DNA of 64,000 nucleotides from Desulfobulbus oralis (GTDB lineage Bacteria; Desulfobacterota; Desulfobulbia; Desulfobulbales; Desulfobulbaceae), in NCBI RefSeq assembly GCF_002952055.1, contig NZ_CP021255.1:620001-684000 (forward strand), read 5' to 3'. Shown one piece after another: positions 36,809-46,050 of this stretch. A program made the translations under genes and the position numbers. How positions within the stretch are numbered: position 1 is the stretch's first letter; every line of letters starts with the position of its first letter. The notes beneath the pieces are model-generated. The model was not told the DNA's origin. It worked only from the letters and a program-made list of their open reading frames with translations, and did not search any database.

Positions 36809-38032
36809 ATGAAAAACACGGAACTCGCAAAGGGCATCTACTGGGTTGGTGCGATTGACTGGAACATCCGCGATTTCCACGGCTATTCAACCAACCGTGG
36901 CAGCACCTACAATGCGTATCTCATCGTCGACGACAAAATCACCCTGGTGGATACGGTCAAGGCGAAGTTCAAAGGCGAACTGATGCACCGTATCCGGAGT
37001 ATCATTGGTGACCCGAAGCAGATCGACTACATTGTGGTCAATCATGTCGAGATGGATCACAGCGGCAGCCTGCCCGAGGTCATTGCCGAAGTGCAGCCTG
37101 AGAAGCTTATCTGCTCAAAAATGGGGCAAAAGGCTCTTTTGCAGCACTTTCATCGCGAGGATTGGCCCTATCAGGTGGTCGGCAGCGGTGACGAAATCAA
37201 GCTCGGCGAGCATACGCTGAGCTTTCTGGAAACCCGGATGCTGCACTGGCCGGATTCCATGTTCGCCTATGTGAAGGACGAGCAACTGCTCTTCAGCAAT
37301 GATGCCTTTGGGGAGCATCTGGCCACGAGCGAGCGTTTTGACGACGAGGTGGATGCCGGTGTGCTGGCCCATGAAACCACCAAGTATTACGCCAACATCC
37401 TCACGCTGTATTCGCAGCAGGTCAGAAATCTGCTGGCCAAGGTGGCGGAGCTGAAACTCGACATCAAAACGATTGCACCGGATCATGGCGTCATCTGGCG
37501 CAAGGATCCTGGTCGCATCATTGCCTCATACAAGCGCTGGAGCAACTATGAAAGCAACGGACGCGCGCTGGTCATTTACGACACCATGTGGGAATCCACC
37601 CGCAAAATGGCTTTTGCTGTGGCCGAAGGTCTCCTGGAGGCAGGTGTTCCGTACGACATGTTCGACCTGGCGGTTCACCACAGAAGCGATGTCATGACCG
37701 CTGTCCTGGATGCCAGCGCGCTGGTGTTGGGCTGCCCCACGCTCAACAACGGCATGACGCCGCACATGGCCGATTACATCCAGTATATGCGGGGGCTCAG
37801 ACCAAGCCGGAAGATTGCCGCCTGCTTCGGCTCCTACGGCTGGTCCGGTGAATCGGTCAAGATGATGACCGAGATTCTGCAAGAGCTGAAAATGACCATC
37901 TGTCATCCCGGGCTCAGGGTGCAGTACGTGCCAACCCACGCCAACCTGCATGACTGCGTCGAATTGGGCCACACTGTGGCGAAAGCCACGAAAGCCTTCC
38001 TGGCAGGAGAGCAGGTCGAATCCGTGGTCTGA
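36809..38032 (+). CDS. fprA: Flavodiiron protein (rubredoxin:oxygen oxidoreductase)
   Basis: A 407-residue enzyme with a metallo-beta-lactamase-like diiron domain (H79, E81, D83, H84 in NHVEMDHSGS; further ligands in FSNDAFGEH and IAPDHGVIW) and a C-terminal flavodoxin domain (IYDTMWESTRKMA). Reduces O2 to water or NO to N2O with electrons from rubredoxin, which is not encoded nearby. It follows dfx by 10 bases and ends at a terminator. Confidence 0.95.
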   Translation: MKNTELAKGIYWVGAIDWNIRDFHGYSTNRGSTYNAYLIVDDKITLVDTVKAKFKGELMHRIRSIIGDPKQIDYIVVNHVEMDHSGSLPEVIAEVQPEKLICSKMGQKALLQHFHREDWPYQVVGSGDEIKLGEHTLSFLETRMLHWPDSMFAYVKDEQLLFSNDAFGEHLATSERFDDEVDAGVLAHETTKYYANILTLYSQQVRNLLAKVAELKLDIKTIAPDHGVIWRKDPGRIIASYKRWSNYESNGRALVIYDTMWESTRKMAFAVAEGLLEAGVPYDMFDLAVHHRSDVMTAVLDASALVLGCPTLNNGMTPHMADYIQYMRGLRPSRKIAACFGSYGWSGESVKMMTEILQELKMTICHPGLRVQYVPTHANLHDCVELGHTVAKATKAFLAGEQVESVV

Positions 38033-38038
38033 ACACAA

Positions 38039-38073
38039 GGCGCCTGGACCGGCACGGTTGGGCGCCATTTTTT
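38039..38073 (+). terminator. Rho-independent terminator after fprA
   Basis: GGCGCC pairs with GGCGCC, with an inner ACCG/CGGT helix, followed by ATTTTTTG. It starts six bases after the fprA stop. Confidence 0.8.
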
Positions 38074-38182
38074 GTTGCAAATTGGGGGACAGTCCGTTAG
38101 CCTTTTGCATGCTCTGTCTTTGATCCGGAGAATGATTTTCCGAAAGAGCATTCTTTCATCCGACCATTGCAAGGAGGACACA

Positions 38183-38449
38183 ATGAAAAAATTACTGTTT
38201 ACCGTGTTTTTTTTACTGTGCTTTGCAACTGCAGCCTTTGCCAAGGTAAACATCAACACCGCAACAGTGCAGGAATTGACCGCACTCCCCGGGATTGGGC
38301 AGGTCAAGGCGGAAGCCATTGTGAAATACCGGGAAGCAAACGGTTCTTTCAAGAGTGTGGATGATTTGACCAAGGTCAAGGGTATTGGCCCCAAAATGCT
38401 GGACAAGATCAGGGATGAAATTTCTGTAGAGACCAAAGCCAAGAAGTAA
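38183..38449 (+). CDS. Exported helix-hairpin-helix (ComEA-like) protein
   Basis: An 88-residue protein with a signal peptide (MKKLLFTVFFLLCFATAAFA) and a mature helix-hairpin-helix pair: NINTATVQELTALPGIG and VDDLTKVKGIGPKMLDKI. This is the DNA-binding part of ComEA, which captures DNA in natural competence; the membrane anchor and linker of classical ComEA are absent. Strong AAGGAGG site. A single-gene unit between two terminators. Confidence 0.9.
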   Translation: MKKLLFTVFFLLCFATAAFAKVNINTATVQELTALPGIGQVKAEAIVKYREANGSFKSVDDLTKVKGIGPKMLDKIRDEISVETKAKK

Positions 38450-38477
38450 CAAATTCCGCTGTTTTCCCGACCCGACA

Positions 38478-38519
38478 ATACAGGGCCTTTGCCGCTTTGC
38501 GCAAAGGCCCTGTATTTTT
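38478..38519 (+). terminator. Rho-independent terminator
   Basis: A 13-bp perfect stem ACAGGGCCTTTGC/GCAAAGGCCCTGT is followed by ATTTTTC, between the helix-hairpin-helix gene and the zinc transporter operon. Confidence 0.88.
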
Positions 38520-38562
38520 CTCTCCGGCTACGGCTACTTTTTCTTTGATTGAGGAGATGACC

Positions 38563-39606
38563 ATGAAGCAAATCCGTTACCCTGTTCTCTCTGTGCTCCT
38601 GCCACTTGTTCTGCTCGCGGCTCTTGTTCTGCCCGGTCTGGCCACTGCACAGCCCATCAGGGTGTTGGTCAGCACTTTCCCTGTTTACCAATTTACCCGC
38701 AACATCACGCAGGGCAGCACAGCCCTGCAAATCGAGCTGATGCTGCCGGCACAGCTCGGCTGCCCCCATGACTATGCCCTCACGCCCCAGGATATGCGCA
38801 AGCTGGAATCAGCTCAAATTTTCATCATCAATGGGCTTGGCATGGAGGAATTCCTGGGAGCTCCGCTGAAAAAGGCCAACCCGAAACTGCAGGTGGTGGA
38901 CAGCAGCGCCGGTATCGGCGATATCCTGAACTACAGCGATGCAGCCGAGGGGGAAGAGGCTGATGATGATCACAGACACCACGAAGCCGCCCATGTGCAC
39001 AGTCATGAACATGATGCACAGCAGCGCCATCATGAACACAGCGAACATCATCACGGGCATGATGAACACCATCATCACCACTCCGGGCCCAATCCCCACC
39101 TCTTTGCCAGTCCGCGCATGGCCGCCCTGCAGGTAGCCAATATCGCCAAGGCTCTGGCAGCCGCGGCTCCTGGAGAAAGGGAACTCCTGAGCCGCAATGC
39201 GCAGGCCTACATCCAAAAACTCGATGCACTCAACGAGGCTTTCGAACAGCTGGGCAAACGGCTCGCCAACAAGCGTATCGTCACCCAGCACGGTGTTTTT
39301 GATTATCTGGCCCGCGACATGGGGCTGAACATTGTGGCCGTAATCGCCGCTCATCCCGGTCAGGAACCATCGGCAGCCGAAGCGCTGAAGCTGGTGCGGA
39401 CCATCAAGGACGAAAAGGCGGGCGCTCTGTTTACGGAGCCCCAATATCCGGACGGCATCGGCAGAACCCTTGCCAAAGAAAGCGGCATTCCAAGCTCGGT
39501 GCTGGATCCGGTGGCCAGCGGCCCTGAAAATGCCCCTCTGGACTACTACGAGCGCATCATGCGCGCCAACCTGGCCAGTATGGCCGATACCCTTGGCACC
39601 AAGTAG
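38563..39606 (+). CDS. Zinc ABC transporter substrate-binding protein
   Basis: A 347-residue periplasmic cluster A-I metal-binding protein of the ZnuA type. Signal peptide (residues 1-30), first metal histidine in GCPHDYALTPQD, a long His/Asp/Glu-rich loop (about residues 146-192, more than 20 histidines), NPHLF, TQHGVFDYLA and FTEPQYPDG. The His-rich loop is typical of zinc rather than manganese binders. GAGGAG favours ATG 38563. First gene of a three-gene operon. Confidence 0.92.
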   Translation: MKQIRYPVLSVLLPLVLLAALVLPGLATAQPIRVLVSTFPVYQFTRNITQGSTALQIELMLPAQLGCPHDYALTPQDMRKLESAQIFIINGLGMEEFLGAPLKKANPKLQVVDSSAGIGDILNYSDAAEGEEADDDHRHHEAAHVHSHEHDAQQRHHEHSEHHHGHDEHHHHHSGPNPHLFASPRMAALQVANIAKALAAAAPGERELLSRNAQAYIQKLDALNEAFEQLGKRLANKRIVTQHGVFDYLARDMGLNIVAVIAAHPGQEPSAAEALKLVRTIKDEKAGALFTEPQYPDGIGRTLAKESGIPSSVLDPVASGPENAPLDYYERIMRANLASMADTLGTK

Positions 39607-40417
39607 ACCCACAGAAGCGGCGGCCAGGGGTGAGGCGGCGCTACGCTTCGAAGCGCTGACCGTCATGCGCGGCGGGCTGCACATCCTGGATGCGGTCAGT
39701 GCCACCGTGCCCAGGGGCAGTTGTACCGCCATCGTTGGCCCCAACGGGGCGGGTAAAACGACTTTGCTGCTGGCTCTCCTGGGCGACTTGCCCTACCTTG
39801 GCCGTATCGACTTTCCGGGAAGGGCCGAGGGCCAGCGGCCGCGCATCGGCTATGTACCGCAGAAGCTGGACTTTGACCGTGGCCAGCCGATCACCGTACG
39901 AGAATTTCTGACACTCGGCCTGCAACGACGCCCTCTGTGGTTCGGCGTTGCAGGCAGGTGGCGGCGGAAGGCCCACGATAAACTCGCCCAGGTGCAGGCC
40001 CTGCATCTGGCCAGCCGACGTTTGGGCGCACTCTCCGGTGGTGAACTGCAACGGGTGCTGCTGGCGCTGGCGCTTCTCCAGGAGCCTGAATTGCTGGTTC
40101 TGGACGAACCCGAGGCGGGTGTGGACTTTCATGGCGGCTTTATCTTCTGCGAACTCCTGGACAGCCTGCGGAAGGAACAGCATTTTACCCAGCTCATGGT
40201 CAGCCACGATCTCTCCACGATCACGCATCACGCCACCCATGTCATCTGCCTGAAGCATGGCGTGGTGGCCGAAGGCCCGCCGAAGGAAGTGCTCACTCCA
40301 GCCAACCTGGGCATCACCTTTGGCTTGCATATGGGTCTGGTCAAACCGGACTCCCTGCCCTCCGGACTCACGGCCTGCACCGCTACCTGCTGCAATCCGC
40401 CCCGTAATCATGCCTGA
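39593..40417 (+). CDS. Metal (zinc-type) ABC transporter ATPase
   Basis: About 274 residues with Walker A GPNGAGKTT, Q-loop YVPQKLDF, signature LSGGELQRV, Walker B LLVLDEPEAGVD and switch His in VSHDLS. The start is uncertain. No ATG or GTG in frame lies between the stop of the binding-protein gene and residue 24 of this model; TTG 39593, inside the end of the upstream gene, keeps the first beta strand (ALRFEALTV). ATG 39662 would remove it. Confidence 0.88.
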   Translation: MAPSRPTEAAARGEAALRFEALTVMRGGLHILDAVSATVPRGSCTAIVGPNGAGKTTLLLALLGDLPYLGRIDFPGRAEGQRPRIGYVPQKLDFDRGQPITVREFLTLGLQRRPLWFGVAGRWRRKAHDKLAQVQALHLASRRLGALSGGELQRVLLALALLQEPELLVLDEPEAGVDFHGGFIFCELLDSLRKEQHFTQLMVSHDLSTITHHATHVICLKHGVVAEGPPKEVLTPANLGITFGLHMGLVKPDSLPSGLTACTATCCNPPRNHA

Positions 40418-41264
40418 ACTGACCCCTCTCTACACACTGTTGGCCCATATCTGCCCCCTTGACTGCATGCAGTCCCGCTTTATGCAGCAGGCGCTTCTGG
40501 CACTGCTCCTGCTCGCACCCATGACCGCTGCCATGGGCATTCTGGTGGTGAATTTCCGTATGGCATTTTTTGCCGAGGCCATCAGCCATTCCGCCTTTAC
40601 CGGCGTGGCGCTGGGCATGCTGCTGACTGTGTCGCCGGAGCTCACCATGCCGCTCTTTGGCCTGGCCGTGGGTCTGGGAATCGTGGCGGCCCAGCATCAC
40701 AGCTCACTGGCCAGTGATACGGTGATTGGCGTCTTTTTTTCCGGCATGGTGGCCTTTGGTCTCGCCATGGTCAGCCGTGACCGCTCCCTTGCCCGTGACA
40801 TGCAGCGCTTTCTCTACGGCGATATTCTCACCATCAGTGAGACGGAACTCTGGGTTCTGCTGTTGCTCGCCTGCGTGGTGCTGGTCTTTCTGGCCCTGAG
40901 CTATAACCGGCTGCTCTATGCGGGCCTGGACGAAACGCTGGCGCGCACGCACCGGGTTTCGGTCTTACCGCTGCAGTACGTATTCTGCGGCATCCTGGCG
41001 CTGTTGGTGATGTTCGCGGTGCAGGCGATTGGGGTCTTTCTGGTGACTGCACTGCTGGTGGTGCCGGCAGCCACAGCGCGCAATCTGTCTGGCAGCGCAG
41101 GCGGGATGTTCTGGTGGGCAGTGGTGGTAAGCGAAATTTCCGCAGGAACGGGCCTCATCATCTCCGCTCAGGACTGGGCCCAGACGGCCACAGGCGCAAC
41201 GATTATTCTGATTGCCTGCGGCTTTTTTGCCGCGAGTCTCCTGGTGATTCGCCTCAAGAACTAA
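40410..41264 (+). CDS. Metal (zinc-type) ABC transporter permease
   Basis: A 284-residue integral membrane protein with about seven to eight hydrophobic helices, matching the ZnuB/MntB family (AEAISHSAFTGVALG, AIGVFLVTALLVVPAATARN). It overlaps the ATPase gene by 8 bp and completes the binding-protein/ATPase/permease operon. It converges on a DUF4198-like gene across a terminator. Confidence 0.92.
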   Translation: MPELTPLYTLLAHICPLDCMQSRFMQQALLALLLLAPMTAAMGILVVNFRMAFFAEAISHSAFTGVALGMLLTVSPELTMPLFGLAVGLGIVAAQHHSSLASDTVIGVFFSGMVAFGLAMVSRDRSLARDMQRFLYGDILTISETELWVLLLLACVVLVFLALSYNRLLYAGLDETLARTHRVSVLPLQYVFCGILALLVMFAVQAIGVFLVTALLVVPAATARNLSGSAGGMFWWAVVVSEISAGTGLIISAQDWAQTATGATIILIACGFFAASLLVIRLKN

Positions 41265-41277
41265 AAAAAGTACAAAC

Positions 41278-41312
41278 AAAAAAACCGGACAGCCCACCCA
41301 CAGGCTGCCCGG
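41278..41312 (-). terminator. Rho-independent terminator of the DUF4198-like gene
   Basis: Minus-strand stem CCGGGCAGCC/GGCTGTCCGG (one mismatch) is followed by seven T residues, located between the convergent permease and DUF4198-like genes. Confidence 0.75.
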
Positions 41313-41339
41313 CGCCCCAACAATTCCCGGCGAAACTGC

Positions 41340-42047
41340 CTATTTCACCGGAAAGGACAAAATCGATCTGAGGCTCACCCCCTCATATCCTGCACCTTTT
41401 TCATCAAGCTTGACCATGGTACGCACCATCCAGAAACCCGGACTGGTGATTTTCACCGTGGCTCGACCATGGGCCACTGGAGAGGCGGTATAGGCCCAGG
41501 CATTGGGTACGTCAGAGAAACCGCTGTACGTAGCATAGATGGTATCGAATTTGGCCGGTTTGCCGTCGAGCAAAACCTTGAACTCGATTTCATCGCCCAC
41601 TTTGGCCGCGAACGGATCGCTCATGGGGACGATTTCCAGGCGCTGGCCTACCACTTTATCATAGCCGGCGCTGTTACCGTCCACCGGCAAAAGCAGCTTG
41701 GAGAATTTTTCATACTGCACCTTCTCATACAGCATGGGCTTGCGGTGTCCGGTGATGATGGCCGTCCCGCCGCCTGCCAGCGTCACCTTGGTATCATAGG
41801 TCAGCCAGTTCTGATTGGCAGTGAGCGGCAAGGCTTTGCCCTGATAGAAAACTTCGGAATAGCCTTCGTCCTCCAGTTCTTCAGATCTCAGAAAAACGTG
41901 GGTAGAATACACGGACAGCGGCACCACCTGCTCTGCGTGGTAGCTGTCCCATGCCTCGGGCATCACAACAAATTCATGGGCAGAGGCCGCAACTGGCAAG
42001 GAACAAACAAACAAGGCAGCGGCAAATAAAAACGACGAGCAACGCAT
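41340..42047 (-). CDS. Periplasmic DUF4198-like protein
   Basis: A 235-residue exported protein: signal peptide (cleavage after AASA), mature N-terminus HEFVVMPEAWDSYHAEQV and a beta-rich body with KVGDEIEFKVLLDGKPA. DUF4198 proteins are often linked to transition-metal transport, and an N-terminal His may bind metal; the zinc ABC operon lies next door in the opposite direction. The upstream region (42060-42160) is very AT-rich and could hold a metal-regulator operator. Confidence 0.7.
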   Translation of the reverse strand: MRCSSFLFAAALFVCSLPVAASAHEFVVMPEAWDSYHAEQVVPLSVYSTHVFLRSEELEDEGYSEVFYQGKALPLTANQNWLTYDTKVTLAGGGTAIITGHRKPMLYEKVQYEKFSKLLLPVDGNSAGYDKVVGQRLEIVPMSDPFAAKVGDEIEFKVLLDGKPAKFDTIYATYSGFSDVPNAWAYTASPVAHGRATVKITSPGFWMVRTMVKLDEKGAGYEGVSLRSILSFPVK

Positions 42048-42176
42048 ACCGACCTCCCGATCAGAGAAAGGAAAAGGAATCTTGAAAAAATCGTACGCAG
42101 TTATAGCGTATAATTTTTAAAATAATATTACCATTAGTACCGGCCTGCGTTTGCCCTGTCAAGTATTTTTGGCTGA

Positions 42177-42232
42177 TGAATTCAAGTTGCATGTGCACCG
42201 GTGAGGCCCGGTTAAAAACTTCAGCGCAAGTC
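42177..42232 (-). mobile_element. IS30-family right-end fragment (copy B)
   Basis: About 56 bp matching the right terminus of the element at 6388-6726. Read on the minus strand it has CGCTGAAGTTTTTAACC, then CCTCACCGGTGCAC and TGCAACTTGAATTCAT. No transposase sequence remains. It sits 16 bp from the short repeat at 42248 and lies upstream of the first arylsulfotransferase operon. Confidence 0.65.
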
Positions 42233-42247
42233 TGGCAGGTTAGGCTC

Positions 42248-42392
42248 AGCAGTCCATTGAAAAAGTCGCAGCAATGCGCATTGCGAGTAAAAAACATCGC
42301 AAGGCCGAGGTGTAGCCAACTGATTCTTCGTTACTTTGAATTTGAAATGCCTGTAGCATGGGACCTGAAATATAGTTTTTCAATGGCCTGCT
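42248..42392. repeat. 145-bp element with terminal inverted repeats (repeat copy 1)
   Basis: Bounded by 17-bp inverted repeats with one mismatch (AGCAGTCCATTGAAAAA on the left; AGCAGGCCATTGAAAAA on the right when reversed). Contains a perfect 14-bp palindrome GCAATGCGCATTGC. A diverged second copy lies at 62436-62571. It is too short to encode a transposase; most like a MITE or solo end of an insertion sequence. Confidence 0.65.
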
Positions 42393-42758
42393 AGCCGGTA
42401 AAAACAACCCTCACTGTTCAGGTTGGGCGAGTCACTCGTTATGAACTTCGACGATCAAAAGACGTGTGGGGCGGAACGGCGACCGCTATGCGTCGTCTCT
42501 GGCCTTGGCAGCATGAGCTGTCGGTTGATGCCCGGTCCTGCCACCTTTCCCTGCTCCAGGGCAGGGCCGGAACAAGAAATATGAAAACCCCGTATTTTTA
42601 CGAGTTGTTGCAGCGCAGGATTTCCCCTTAAATATTGTTTCAGGCGCCTCGGTCACATCCGGGCGAAACTATCCTTTCCGGGATGCAGGGGAACAGCGTC
42701 GCCGTACGGCCGTCCTGCTGCATCCTGTCAGCCGAACCAGAACGGCCGGGAGAAGTCT
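42393..42758. other. Intergenic region before the TrxR-like gene
   Basis: 366 bp with no recognisable gene. A CCGGTAA sequence follows the repeat, and there is an AT-rich patch near 42600-42640 (TTTTTACGAG, TTAAATATTG) that could hold the promoter of the operon starting at 42759. No riboswitch or tRNA was recognised. Confidence 0.4.
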
Positions 42759-43685
42759 ATGGAAAACATCTACGATATTGTCATTGTCGGTGCCGGGCCA
42801 GCTGGCATGACCGCAGCCATTTACGCCATCCGGGCCAATATGCGGGTGCTGCTGCTCGACCGTCTGTCTCCGGGCGGCCAGATGATCAATACCAACGAGG
42901 TCGAGAACTACACTGGCGCGGGCAGATTGAGCGGAGCGGACTTGGCGATCAAAATGTTTGAGCATACCCAGGAACTGGGTGTGGCCTTCGATTACAAGAC
43001 CGTTGTCGATATTGCCGTGGGTGATGCAGTGAAAACAGTCACCTGTGAGGAAGACGCCACGACGTACAAGACGCGGGCTGTCATTCTGGCCACCGGTACC
43101 GTACCCCGGCGCCTGAATGTGCCCGGTGAGGCGAAGTGGGCGGCTAACGGCATAAGCTGGTGCGCCATCTGTGACGGGGCCCAGTATCGGGGCAGGGATG
43201 TGGTGGTTATCGGCGGCGGCAATTCGGCGGTGGAGGAGGCCATATACCTGGCTGGCATCTGCACCAGGGTCAGCATCGTCACCCTGTTCGACCTGACCGC
43301 TGATCCCAAGGCCTGCGACCGGCTGCGCAGCATGCCCAATGTCAGTGTCTATCCCTATCAGGATGTGCTCGAATTCACCGGTGAAGAGCGGCTGGCCGGC
43401 GTCCGCTTCAAGTCAACCAGGGAAGATGCGACCGAGTGTTTGGTCACTTGTGACGGGGTCTTCGAGTATATCGGCCTCCAGGCCTGCTCCGAGGCCTTTG
43501 CCAGGCTCGGTATTCTGGACCGCAGCGGTTGCATCGAAGTGGACGCGCGCATGCGCACCAGGGTGCCGGGCATCTTTGGCGCCGGCGATATTACCGTCAA
43601 GCACCTGCGGCAGATCGTGACCGCCTGTGCAGACGGTGCGGTAGCGGCCAACAGCGCCGCATCCTATGTCGAATCTCTCAGATAA
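42759..43685 (+). CDS. Thioredoxin reductase-like flavoprotein
   Basis: A 308-residue class II pyridine nucleotide-disulfide oxidoreductase: FAD motif IVGAGPAGMTAAIYAIRA, redox pair CAIC (135-138) in ISWCAICDGAQY, NAD(P) motif GGGNSAVEEAIYLA and GIFGAGDITVKHLRQ. It is a paralogue of TrxB at 7541. The usual HRR/HRRD NADPH phosphate-binding stretch after the second motif is replaced by FDLTADPKACDR, so electron donor preference may differ. It begins the operon with a thioredoxin-like protein and an arylsulfotransferase. Confidence 0.88.
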   Translation: MENIYDIVIVGAGPAGMTAAIYAIRANMRVLLLDRLSPGGQMINTNEVENYTGAGRLSGADLAIKMFEHTQELGVAFDYKTVVDIAVGDAVKTVTCEEDATTYKTRAVILATGTVPRRLNVPGEAKWAANGISWCAICDGAQYRGRDVVVIGGGNSAVEEAIYLAGICTRVSIVTLFDLTADPKACDRLRSMPNVSVYPYQDVLEFTGEERLAGVRFKSTREDATECLVTCDGVFEYIGLQACSEAFARLGILDRSGCIEVDARMRTRVPGIFGAGDITVKHLRQIVTACADGAVAANSAASYVESLR

Positions 43686-43714
43686 AAGGGTCACCAGGCC
43701 AAGGAGAAGCTATC

Positions 43715-44023
43715 ATGATTACCGAAATCACCGCCCAGGACTACGAGTCGCTGGATCCGGCCACGCCGAAGATGATCGAATTTTATTCCAAGACCTGCGG
43801 CCCCTGCAAAATGCTGTCTTTTGTGCTCAAGGCCATTGCCCAGCAGAAGCCGGATTTTCCCATTTACCCCATTGATTTCGATGCGAATCAGGAGCTGAAA
43901 GAGCGGCTCGGCGTCAAAGGCTTCCCCACCATGCTGTTTTTCAAGGACGGCCGGGAGGTCAGCCGCCTGGAGGGTTTGCAGCAGAAGCCAGCCATTATCA
44001 AAGCCATAGAAGCGCTTGTCTGA
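43715..44023 (+). CDS. Thioredoxin-like protein
   Basis: A 102-residue thioredoxin fold with TCGPC (Cys28, Cys31; Thr in place of the usual Trp) and cis-proline segment VKGFPTMLFFKDGRE. No signal peptide, so cytoplasmic. Presumably reduced by the preceding flavoprotein. AAGGAGA site; the arylsulfotransferase gene starts 13 bases after its stop. Confidence 0.88.
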   Translation: MITEITAQDYESLDPATPKMIEFYSKTCGPCKMLSFVLKAIAQQKPDFPIYPIDFDANQELKERLGVKGFPTMLFFKDGREVSRLEGLQQKPAIIKAIEALV

Positions 44024-44036
44024 ACAGGAGGAAAGC

Positions 44037-45923
44037 ATGGACTACAAGGTTCGTTACACCAATGAAGACCATCTCATCACCCGACAGAACCGTGCGGAGA
44101 AGGCATTTCTGGCTGCCTTTGAAAAGGACAAGCCGGAACTTGAAAATGCCCATGTGCTGATCAATCCCTACCTTATAAACCCGCTGTGCGCGCTTTTGCT
44201 TTTCAGGAGCAAAACCCCTGCCTCGGCCACACTGACCGTGCATGGCAAGCGCAACAGCCGCGAAGACATTGTGCATGTGTTTCCCCAGACAACCAGCCAC
44301 GTTCTGCCGGTGATCGGGCTTTATGAGGGTATGAGCACTCGTGTCACGGTCAGCCTGTCCAGCGGGGAAAGCAAAACCTTTGCCATCGCCAGCCAGCCCC
44401 TGCCCGAAGATGTGTGCCGCTGCCGCAACATCAGCACATCCATGAATTATTTCGGCACAAACTTCATGTTTCTCACGCCTGCCGGAAAGAACCTGCCCAC
44501 AGCCTACGATTACATGGGCGATATCCGCTGGCTTCTGACCGTCAACACCATGTTCGACATCAAGCGGCTGAAGAACGGCAATATCATGACCGGTTCACAC
44601 CGCTTCTGCTACATGCCCTACAACAGCACAGGTCTGGTGGAGCTGAACCTTTTGGGCAAGATCTACCGGGAATACCGCCTCCCCGGCTGCTACCATCACG
44701 ACCATTTTGAGATGGAGGATGGCAATATCCTGGCGCTGACCCAGGATTTCACCCGGGACACGGTGGAGGACATGTGTGTGCTGCTTGACCGCGAGACCGG
44801 CAATATCCTGAAAACCTGGGACTACCGCAAGGTGCTGCCCACGGATGCGGCGGGTTCCGGTTCTCAGGATGCGCACGACTGGTTCCACAACAATGCCGTG
44901 TGGTACGACAGAAAGACCCACAGTCTGAGCTTCTCCGGCCGCCATCAGGACGCCATTATCAACCTGGACTTCGAAACCGGTGAGCTTAGGTGGATTGTCG
45001 GCGATCCGGAAGGCTGGCCCGAGGCGATGCAGAAAAAATACTTTTTCAAGCCGGTGGGCGATCTGTCCCAATTCGACTGGCAGTACGAGCAGCATGCCTG
45101 TGTGATCTGCCCGGACGGCGATGTCATGTGTTTTGACAACGGCCAGTATCGCTCCAAGGACAAGGCCAAATACATCAGGAATCGCGACAACTTTTCCCGT
45201 GGCGTGCGCTTTCGTATCGACACCGGGAAAATGGAGATCGAGCAGGTGTGGCAGTACGGCAAGGAACTGGGCGAGGCCTTTTTCTCCCCCTATATCTGCA
45301 ATGTGGAATACTACGCCGAGGGCCATTATCTGATTCATTCCGGCGGGATCGGCTGGCAGGACGGCTATGCCTCCGACATGCTGGGCGCCTTTATCAACCC
45401 CAAGACCATGCCCGGTACGGACATCTGCTCCAAGACCGTGGAGCAGAAAGACGGCGTCGTTATGTATTCTATGGAGGTGGACGGCAATTTCTACCGTGCC
45501 GAAAAACTGGCCCCCTATCACGACGGCGACAATGCCGCCTTTGGTGCAGGCAAATTGGTAGGCAGGCTGGAAGTGACGCCCACCTTTGACACCATTGCCG
45601 AGGCGAGTGAGACCAATACGGTCATCGACTCCTGGCATCAGATCCACATTGAAGAGGACGAAGACCGGCTGGTGTTCCACGGCCGCTTCGAACGGGGCTC
45701 TCTGGTGCAACTGCTGCTCCAGAGCGACAGAGAAACGCGTCCCTATTTCATCAACACCGCCGCTACCTGGGCACTGGCCATGTGCTCCGGCGCCTACCTC
45801 GAGAACGACGAGCGGGTCATCAAGAAGAACATCAGCAAGGAAGGCCTGGCGGGCATCTACGAGATCAAGGTGCTGGTGGAGGACAAAATCTACAAAACCG
45901 GCATCAGCATCTGCTGCCCGTAA
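44037..45923 (+). CDS. Arylsulfate sulfotransferase (AssT family), no signal peptide
   Basis: A 628-residue protein with the AssT N-terminal beta domain (VLINPYLINPLCALL, GLYEGMSTRVTV) and the six-bladed propeller. The catalytic set known from E. coli AssT is recognisable: His pair 220-221 (CYHHDHF), His284 (DWFHNNA), Arg302 (SGRHQ) and His353 (EQHA), the position of the sulfo-histidine. Such enzymes move sulfate from an aryl sulfate to a phenol. Characterised members are periplasmic, but this one starts MDYKVRYTNEDH after a strong AGGAGGAAAGC site, with no export signal. Confidence 0.85.
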   Translation: MDYKVRYTNEDHLITRQNRAEKAFLAAFEKDKPELENAHVLINPYLINPLCALLLFRSKTPASATLTVHGKRNSREDIVHVFPQTTSHVLPVIGLYEGMSTRVTVSLSSGESKTFAIASQPLPEDVCRCRNISTSMNYFGTNFMFLTPAGKNLPTAYDYMGDIRWLLTVNTMFDIKRLKNGNIMTGSHRFCYMPYNSTGLVELNLLGKIYREYRLPGCYHHDHFEMEDGNILALTQDFTRDTVEDMCVLLDRETGNILKTWDYRKVLPTDAAGSGSQDAHDWFHNNAVWYDRKTHSLSFSGRHQDAIINLDFETGELRWIVGDPEGWPEAMQKKYFFKPVGDLSQFDWQYEQHACVICPDGDVMCFDNGQYRSKDKAKYIRNRDNFSRGVRFRIDTGKMEIEQVWQYGKELGEAFFSPYICNVEYYAEGHYLIHSGGIGWQDGYASDMLGAFINPKTMPGTDICSKTVEQKDGVVMYSMEVDGNFYRAEKLAPYHDGDNAAFGAGKLVGRLEVTPTFDTIAEASETNTVIDSWHQIHIEEDEDRLVFHGRFERGSLVQLLLQSDRETRPYFINTAATWALAMCSGAYLENDERVIKKNISKEGLAGIYEIKVLVEDKIYKTGISICCP

Positions 45924-46050
45924 AGTAAACGCCGGCCCGGCGAACGATTTGAGTTCCTGTGCCGGGCCGGCAAAGCCGTGCCGCTGTCCTCTGTGGCGAG
46001 CCGCAGGCAGGGCCCTTTCAGTTTCCATTTTGCCGTTTCAAGGAGATGAT

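Noticed and set aside
42060-42160. Zur or Fur box in the AT-rich region upstream of the DUF4198-like gene
   Set aside because: GTAATATTATTTTAAAAATTATAC is only a weak palindrome and does not match a consensus closely enough.
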